DNA of 64,000 bases from Owenia fusiformis (lineage: Eukaryota > Annelida > Polychaeta > Sabellida > Oweniidae), in contig CAIIXF020000003.1 of the NCBI GenBank assembly GCA_903813345.2, positions 34,397,000 to 34,460,999 on the forward strand. The letters are read 5' to 3'. Positions 25,501 through 34,500 of the stretch are shown here, piece after piece. Position 1 is the first letter of the stretch. Each line of letters starts with the position of its first letter. A model generated the notes under the pieces. That model was not told the origin of the DNA, did no database searches, and saw only the letters and a program-made list of their open reading frames with translations. The position numbers and the translations under genes were made by a program.

Positions 25501-28500
25501 ATATCATGCATGGCTCTTTGAGTCATCTATGGGTTCTGGTTGAGAACCACAACCTAGTTGGCGATTCTTTCCATATCATAAATGGCTCTTTGAGTCATCT
25601 ATGGGTTCTGGTTGAGAACCACAACTTCGTTGGCGATTCTTTCCATATCATGCATGGCTCTTTGAGTCATCTATGGGTTCTGGTTGAGAACCACAACTTC
25701 GTTGGCGATTCTTTCCATATCATGCATGGCTCTTTGAGTCATCTATGGGTTCTGGTTGAGAACCACAACCTCGTTGGCGATTCTTTCCATATCATGCATG
25801 GCTCTTTGAGTCATCTATGGGTTCTGGTTGAGGACCACAACCTCGTTGGCGATTCTTTCCATATCATGCATGGCTCTTTGAGTCATCTTTGGGTTCTGGT
25901 TGAGGACCACAACCTCGTTGGCGATTCTTTCCATATCATGCATGGCTCTTTGAGTCATCTATGGGTTCTGGTTGAGAACCACAACTTCGTTGGCGATTCT
26001 TTCCATATCATGCATGGCTCTTTGAGTCATCTATGGGTTCTGGTTGAGAACCACAACCTCGTTGGCGATTCTTTCCATATCATGCATGGCTCTTTGAGTC
26101 ATCTATGGGTTCTGGTTGAGAACCACAACTTCGTTGGCGATTCTTTCCATATCATGCATGGCTCTTTGAGTCATCTATGGGTTCTGGTTGAGAACCACAA
26201 CCTCGTTGGCGATTCTTTCTCGAGGTATTGCAATGTCTGGTGGAACGATGTGGACACTGGTCTTCACCCAAAAAGGACAAAGTCACAACAAGTCATGTCT
26301 TCTAATAGCAGCAAGCCAGTACATTGGCCTTTTCAATGTCTTAACCTTGGTCCCGAGTCGACTTTCGTCCACTACAATGTATGTACCAAAGAATATGGCA
26401 TGGTATATTGAATGAAACTGATCTAATGGGGATTTCACTTTAAAATGTCATAGTATATATCTTTTAGGCTATTTAGGAGTCGATGATGGGCAAGAAAGCT
26501 AATGTTTACTAGATCTAATAGGGATTTCACTTTAAAATATCATAGTTTATATCTTTTAGGCTATTTAGGAGTCGATGATGGGCAAGAAAGTAAATGTTTA
26601 CTAGATCTAATAGGGATTTCACTTTAAAATGTCATAGCATATATCTTTAAGAGTAGATGATGGACAAGAAAGTAAATTTTTACTAGATCGTTTAGGGATT
26701 TCACTTTAAAATGTCATAGCATATATCTTTAAGAGTAGATGATGGACAAGAAAGTAAATTTCTACTAGATCGTATAGGGATTTTACTTTAAAATGTCATA
26801 GTATATACTGTATAAACAAGATTAGCATTCATGTACGTTTGTAATAAAGCAATGGATTTTCGAATTATAACACAGCAAGTTTAAATTAAGAAAAGTTATA
26901 CCCATGGCCTTCTCCACCAATGTGCTACTGCAATATCTTTATCGACGCCTGTGTTGACCAGGACAATTTCTTATTAACATAGAATTAAAAATAAAAAATG
27001 AATGAAGTCTTACTTTAAAAATTTCCCATGAAACAGAAAGTTTCAGTTTCCTTTCTGTATCTCACTTGTTGGGTACATGGAGCGGTGAAATAATCCACAG
27101 TGCCGAAAAACAATAATGATGCTATATTGGTAATTGGAAGATTCCACTTACAACTATTTCAAAAAATTGTAAATCGATATTAGTATTCTTGAATTTGAAT
27201 CAATTGTTTAAAGGAATCATCGAGATTTACGGATGGTCCATCTGTTGATTGCTCTTCGCCACTATCAAACAATGTTTATGGCCCTGGAACTTGATCTTTG
27301 GGTAAAACAGTGGGTTGGTGTGTCTTTGGCTCTGAATTCACTTGATTGTTGTACCCGATTGCAATATTTTCATCGTCATCATTACATTATATGGACCCAT
27401 TATTCAAGTTCACAATATTAATGATGAAACCATAGATTTTCTTCTGTAATAGCATTTTCCGGTTGGTGGATTTATATCTAGTCTATCAATTCTCAATTCT
27501 TCATAAGGTTGTCTTGTAAGGGTGTGGTCAATTGCTTCACTGAATGAGGAATGTTTATCCAAGCAATGGATACACAGGATATCTGGCCAGTTGTTCTTCT
27601 GTAAATAAATTATCATGACAAAAGTAAAATTTCTGATAGCACCCATTTGTTACCGTTCTGGATCCAAATCTACATATTGGCATCCGTTTTATACATATAT
27701 GTTTACATTTACGAAATGTTGTTCAAATATCTTCTCTATTACAGGAATGTAAAAGCTGAAACTATCCTATATTGTCCTACTATATAATATTGAATATGTA
27801 TGCAATATTTCAAGACTCAATGTTTAGTAGGAACTCTGAAATCACTAACCTCGATTTGCTGTTATATTTTTGCAATGACCCCATCCCCTATAATGTTCGC
27901 AGGCACTTACGATACATTACATGTACATCACTGCATCTACATATTTCGACTAGCCACAGTGTATAACGCATTATTCTAATTTACATATGCACTAATTCGT
28001 AAGAGTATAATGAATATTTTTTACATTGTGTTAATTTTTCCGAATTTACAGAATTTTCAAAAATATCATATAGGTATTGATCTAAATGAAAATAAGACGC
28101 CAGTAGTTGACGCTGGTGGTGAATTCGGACCTGACTTGTTCACGAGAAAGGCAATGGAGAATATCGAAAAGCACGTTGGTAATGATAATGTAGGTCTCCT
28201 AATTGAATTGCTCCTTTAATACATAAAGATTCAATGCAACAACTTACTTTATCGTATCTTCTATTATGTACATTTCGCGGCAGAAGAATGCGCTTGACAA
28301 TGTGTCACAGTTGAAGTTTGGTGGAACTATTTAGTTGTGGTAACGCTTACTTATAGTACAATCAAGGAAACATTGTTTGGATTTCCTAAACAGAATATCA
28401 CTAAATTACGAACACATGTATATGATAACTTTGTAGCACATGTTTCTCACGGTGGCGTACGATACCGAGCTTCCAGAGTCGACGGAACACTATCGCAATA

Positions 28501-31500
28501 AAATTACACAGATAAAAGATACCACGAGGAAGGACTTCGCAGGTGCGATTGCTATATAGTTCTTAGTGTATATAAATAACAATAACATTGAGCTAGACAA
28601 ACATATCGGTGACCAAGTATCTTATAACCACAAGATGTAGCTAGCGTTTTGAATAAACATGCTAAAAGCAATGATGGTCAGGTAGTATAATAAGATTGAG
28701 CTCAGACAAACATAATTATATACAAAATTGGACCCCTGCAACAGGCTATATTTTCCTTAATACTTGCATTAATTGGCTCATATTATCACATGTTGTAGAG
28801 AAAGGTCTAAAGTTTGTACAAAATTTTACCAAGTGATTCACTGAAATTGTTTAAACACATAGGATGATCTTAAAACAGCTTTCAGTTAGAGATACAAGTT
28901 TAAAACCTTACCATGTGACAAATGGGACACTATTTGAGCAGAAAATACATTTCACACTTTCATTAATTATTCCGAAGCAGTTTTAACCATTCAACAGTCA
29001 AGGGGCATGTTACCTACATACACATTTAGATGGGCGCCTCTTGTAGAAGGAGATTGCCCCCTGTGACCAGGAATCCGAGAAGCCCTTCATCAAATATCTT
29101 TTAGAAATCAAAAGAAAATCTAGTGTTCAATGTTTTGAGCCACATTTCATTAGAATTGGTCCATGATTTATGAATATATTGACATTTCAAGATCATATAG
29201 GGGTATGTTGCGAATTTCTGGAAAATATCTTTGTCTATGGAAACTTAGAACCTTTCTTCGGATCACAATTGCAACTAACAAAGGTAGGATGCTAGAGTTT
29301 ACGCCATAGTGTGCAGGATTCAAAGCCAAAATCACATTTTATCCATTTTCAGTAATATTTGTCTAGGGCTTATTATTCCTGCAGTGTATGGTACCATTAA
29401 AAAATTTAGACCTTCCTCTACAGTATCTTAAAATATAAAAGGATTCCTGCAGGTAATAAGCAGGGGTTCGCTTTTTTGGACCACCCTGTACATGGCTTCA
29501 CGTTTTTTCATTACTTACAAGATAGAGCCCATGCTTACAATTAACAATTACATTGAAATACAGCTTCACCTCTATCGTAGCAATGGTTAATGCGATTGAT
29601 ACAGGGGTGGGCAAGATCATACAGAAGCTCAAAGACACTGGAATGTGGCAAGACACTGTCCTCGTATTCACAAATGGTAGGTTATCTCCCTCTTATATAT
29701 AGGGCAGCCCAACTACTCGTGAAATGTGTTAAGCACGACAATAGGGGGTGGATGAAAAACTTTTTTATTTTATTTTTTTAATGCATAGCTTTGCCTAGTC
29801 ATGTGATTGTGCGTAATATATTGTCAGGATTTACACTCCCCTCCATAAGTTTGGCAACCTTTTTTCCCCCATTGAACTACGTGTTAAAGCCTCTTTACCT
29901 TTGAATTTTTATTTACTTAACCTGCGATGAAAATACTTATACTATTGATGGAAACGTAATTTGACTTTAATTCCAATACCTCCAAACTTTCTCAATTTTT
30001 TTCCTCAATTACAGTAGGTCGAAAATTGATGATGAATTTGATGGATTTTTGAAAATCGACATTCCCATGTTAACCAATGCGAAATGGTAGGTTTGCCGCA
30101 AGTCATATGACAGAATATCCATCCATCCGAGTCCTTGCAAAAAATACGAGTTAGGCAGGTAATTGAATTTGCTAACTTTATTTAACAAAAAATTGATATG
30201 TTTCTTCAGGTTCAACAAAGTTAAAGGGCTTTAAAGTCAAAATTGTTTTTCAAAAAACCTCTCCCATTGAAATAACACAGGAGGCGAAAAATTATTTTCA
30301 AAAATGACTTTGAAGCGCTGTAACTTTAATATTCATCAAATAAACTAAACACTTAGTGTTCAAAAAAGTTAAACAATTCAATTTTCTATATAAAAATATT
30401 TTTTGCTGAATCTTTTACTGAAAAGATATCCTGATTTCTGATTTGCCCCGAACCCTCCATTTCCCATTGGAATACATGGGAATGACGATTTTCAAAAATT
30501 CATCATCAATTTTCGACCTATTGTAATTGAGGAAAAAAATTGAGAAAATTTGGAGGTATTGGAAATAAAGTCAAGTTACGTTTCCATCAATATTATAAGT
30601 TATTTCATCGCCGGTTAAGTAAATAAAAATTCAAACGTAAAGAGGCTTTAACACGTAGTTCAATGGAGAAAAAAGGTTGCCAAACTTATGGAGGGGAGTG
30701 TATATATGTTTTCTTATGCCAAATAAGGAGTTTTGTGGGTCGAACGATTGTATTTATGCACTCTGTTAATGTTTGATTGACACCCCAATTAAGGATAGCT
30801 TGCCGTAACATGGAAAGGCATCTCACGTTTAGTCACTGCTGCCTGAATCGAATACTTATTAGAAGTTCTTACTATTAGACTATGTTATTCTTGCAGTTGA
30901 CTATACATTTATATTATATAATAACATATTTTGACAATTTGATAGCAAACGTGGATACACTACTTCACAACTAGCAGGTACATGGCTCAGAGGAATGGCA
31001 GATCAGTGAAATTTGAGGTTAATTTTAACCATTTAAGCATTCTATCAATGAACATGCATTCTCTTTTTATTCATTTTCAGACAGAGGAGGACATGTGAAG
31101 AATGGTAATAATAATTGGCCATTACGAGGCTCAACTTATAATTACTTCGAGGGAGGAATTCGGGGCATTGGAATTGTTGCAGGTCCCGTCGTGACAAAGA
31201 AAGGTGATTTTTGATGTTGTAGGCTAAAATGCGTTGGTAACTGTGCAGAGTTAAATAAATATTTATATATTTATGAAACAATTTATGTAAAAATAGAAAC
31301 AGAGTGTGTCTGTCTCTATAGGTAAATAGGTGCAGAAAATTCCTTTTTTGTTTGCGTGTTTCATTAATTATTCCAAATAAAAGTTGTGAGTACATTTACA
31401 ATGTTACCTTACATAACATGAACATAACGTTTTAAATATATAACTTATCTGTCACCTAATGGATCCTAATGGATATGAGTTTCATTTATAACTTTATAAC

Positions 31501-34500
31501 AGGGCGATCTCATTTTATATTTAGCAAGGACGTGTGAGGATCCCAATTCACAATTATATCATGTGGCTGACTGGTACAAAACATTCCTGAATCTCGCAGG
31601 GGCAAATGTAGGCGACTCAGGGGCAGACTCACACGACATTTGGTCATCCATTAGGTAATTTGATAAAATAACGGAATTTAACACCTGTTATTGCACATTC
31701 TGACCATATATAAGCCTAGTCAGGTTTAGAATCATCAAATCCGAGGATAGTTCCATGATTAAATATATGTGCGCTAGTGCCGAAAGAAAAGAACCAACAA
31801 TATTAGATTACACAGCAAGAAAATGAAAGTACATCAGCCATAAGGGAAATACATCCCAACAATCCCAAACCATGATTTAACAAGCCCACAGCGCAACGCC
31901 AGGGGCAATTGCATTTATTCTGAAGCCATTACGATACATATTAAAGTAACTGATTACCAATACTAATAGAATCGAAAATAGTTTTAGATAGTTTAATGTA
32001 TGTATATTCATAATAAAGAGCATTACGTTTCAAATGACGTGTGGCAGACGAAATCCAGTCTCTAAATCCATAAGCACATCAAAAGGTCATCATCCATCCT
32101 CAAAGTCGACGCCATATAATGCAGCACAAAATTTCACTATGGCTGGTTTTGATCATTTGAAGTGTTTTTTTTTTTTATTTTAGTTCATGCAGCCCAAGTC
32201 CACGAACTGAGATTCTCCACAGTCTTAATCATGCCATGCCAAAGCTCGGGGAACCTATCGACAGAGGTACATTTGACAGCTCTATTACTAGCGTGTTGAG
32301 GATGGGAGATTATAAACTGTTCACTGGAAGTAAGTATACAAACCTGGAAGGTGTCTAATTACTCATCCGATCTTTCAACCAATATGTTGTACATTGGCCC
32401 TCTCTCGTTGTTCAATGACATGCAAAATATCGACGTTTTTAATATTCCGGTAAAATATCTATCTTCTAGTCCTCAGATGAAATGGAATAATCCTTTTGAG
32501 GGTAAAACCTAATATTTCAAACCTGAAGACTACAATCCACAAGATAAAATATCAACGTATTGATTTTCAATCACATTTTGTATTATGCAAACCATAGGGA
32601 TCTCTTTGATCGGGGGTTTCACTGGATGGAAGGCACCGGTTGAAGAACCCGAAACCACCACGATAGAGCCCGACCAGAATGTTACAAGGAATGTCCACCT
32701 ATATAACATTAAGGATGACCCACATGAGATGAAAGATTTGAGTGATGAAATGAAAAATAAGGTACAATATAAACATGTTTGTCGGAACAAACAGTTTGTC
32801 AATTTACCATTGATTTCACCACTTCCAAATAAATGAGCTATTATATGGAACTTTGATGAATGCAGCTTTTAAGTCTTGCTACAAGCCCTTGTGACACAGG
32901 GTCTTGTTACCACAAGGTTGGTTCTTCCCACTGCTATTACTTGTACATGCGAAATGCAAACATACTCAAAGGCATTACCTGCAGTTGTATGATTCGATAA
33001 GTAGGCAAAATCTAATGAGAGTGACCCCAACCCTGACAGAATATTCCCTCACAAATGATCCAAGTGTCACATTGGTGTGATAACTTTTGTATATAATCCT
33101 AAATAGGTCAACAGTAAGAAAAGAGATTATTAATTATGAATAGAAATATACTCATACATTTTCAATTTAAAAACAAGAACCACCGAGACAAAAGTGTTGT
33201 CTATCAGTCTATGAAGAATATTTTATAAAATAAGGTTTACAAAGGGGAGAATGAGGCTTAGGCAATAATTCATTCCTCCATGTGCACTGATTTATTTGGA
33301 GAATGCTCTGGCTGAAAACATCAATGAATCTTGATTGGCTCTTTTTAAATGAGTCAAACTATTTCCACTTCCGATGATTAAGAGGGGAGCATCAGTACCT
33401 AGACTGTGATTGCAGGAATCAGTTGTTAGTTCAGTTGTGTATATAGTCCAGGGTCTTAAAGCAAGACTCAATGTATTCAGTACAATTGTGTATACAGTCC
33501 AGGGTCTTAAAGCAAGACTCCAGTTGTCAGTTCAGTCGTGTATATAGTCCAGGGTCTTGAAGCAAGACTCCAGTTGTCAGTTCAGTTGTGTATATAGTCC
33601 AGAGTTTTGAAGCAAGACTCCAGTTGTCAGTTCAGTCGTGTATATAGTCCAGGGTCTTAAAGCAAGACTCCAGTTGTCAGTTCAGTTGTGTATATAGTCC
33701 AGAGTCTTGAAGCAAAACTCCAGTTGTCAGTTCAGTTGTGTATAGTCCAGGGTCTTGAAGCAAGACTCCAGTTGTCAGTTCAGTCGTGTATATAGTCCAG
33801 GGTCTTGAAGCAAGACTCCAATTGTCAGTTCAGTTGTGTATATAGTCCAGGGTCTTGAAGCAAAACTCCAGTTGTCAGTTCAGTCGTGTATATAGTCCAG
33901 GGTCTTGAAGCAAGACTCCAGTTGTCAGTTCAGTTGTGTATATAGTCCAGGGTCTTGAAGCAAGACTCCAGTTGTCAGTTCAGTCGTGTATATAGTCCAG
34001 GGTCTTGAAGCAAGACTCCAGTTGTCAGTTCAGTCGTGTATATAGTCCAGGGTCTTGAAGCAAGACTCCAGTTGTCAGTTCTGTTGTGTATATAGTCCAG
34101 GGTCTTGAAGCAAGACTCCAGTTGTCAGTTCAGTTGTGTATAGTCCAGGGTCTTGAAGCAAGACTCCAGTTGTCAGTTCAGTCGTGTATATAGTCCAGGG
34201 TCTTGAAGCAAGACTCCAATTGTCAGTTCAGTTGTGTATATAGTCCAGGGTCTTGAAGCAAGACTCCAGTTGTCAGTTCAGTTGTGTATATAGTCCAGAG
34301 TCTTGAAGCAAGACTCCAGTTGTCAGTTCAGTCGTGTATATAGTCCAGGGTCTTGAAGCAAGACTCCAGTTGTCAGTTCAGTTGTGTATATAGTCCAGGG
34401 TCTTGAAGCAAGACTCCAGTTGTCAGTTCAGTTGTGTATATAGTCCAGGGTCTTGAAGCAAGACTCCAATTGTCAGTTCAGTTGTGTATATAGTCCAGGG

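Noticed and set aside
25407-26411. 334-codon open frame as a real repeat protein
   Set aside because: It is produced by a recent 72-bp tandem array in an intron, with no secretion signal, no splice support and no recognised flanking domain. Kept only as a repeat and an unknown frame.
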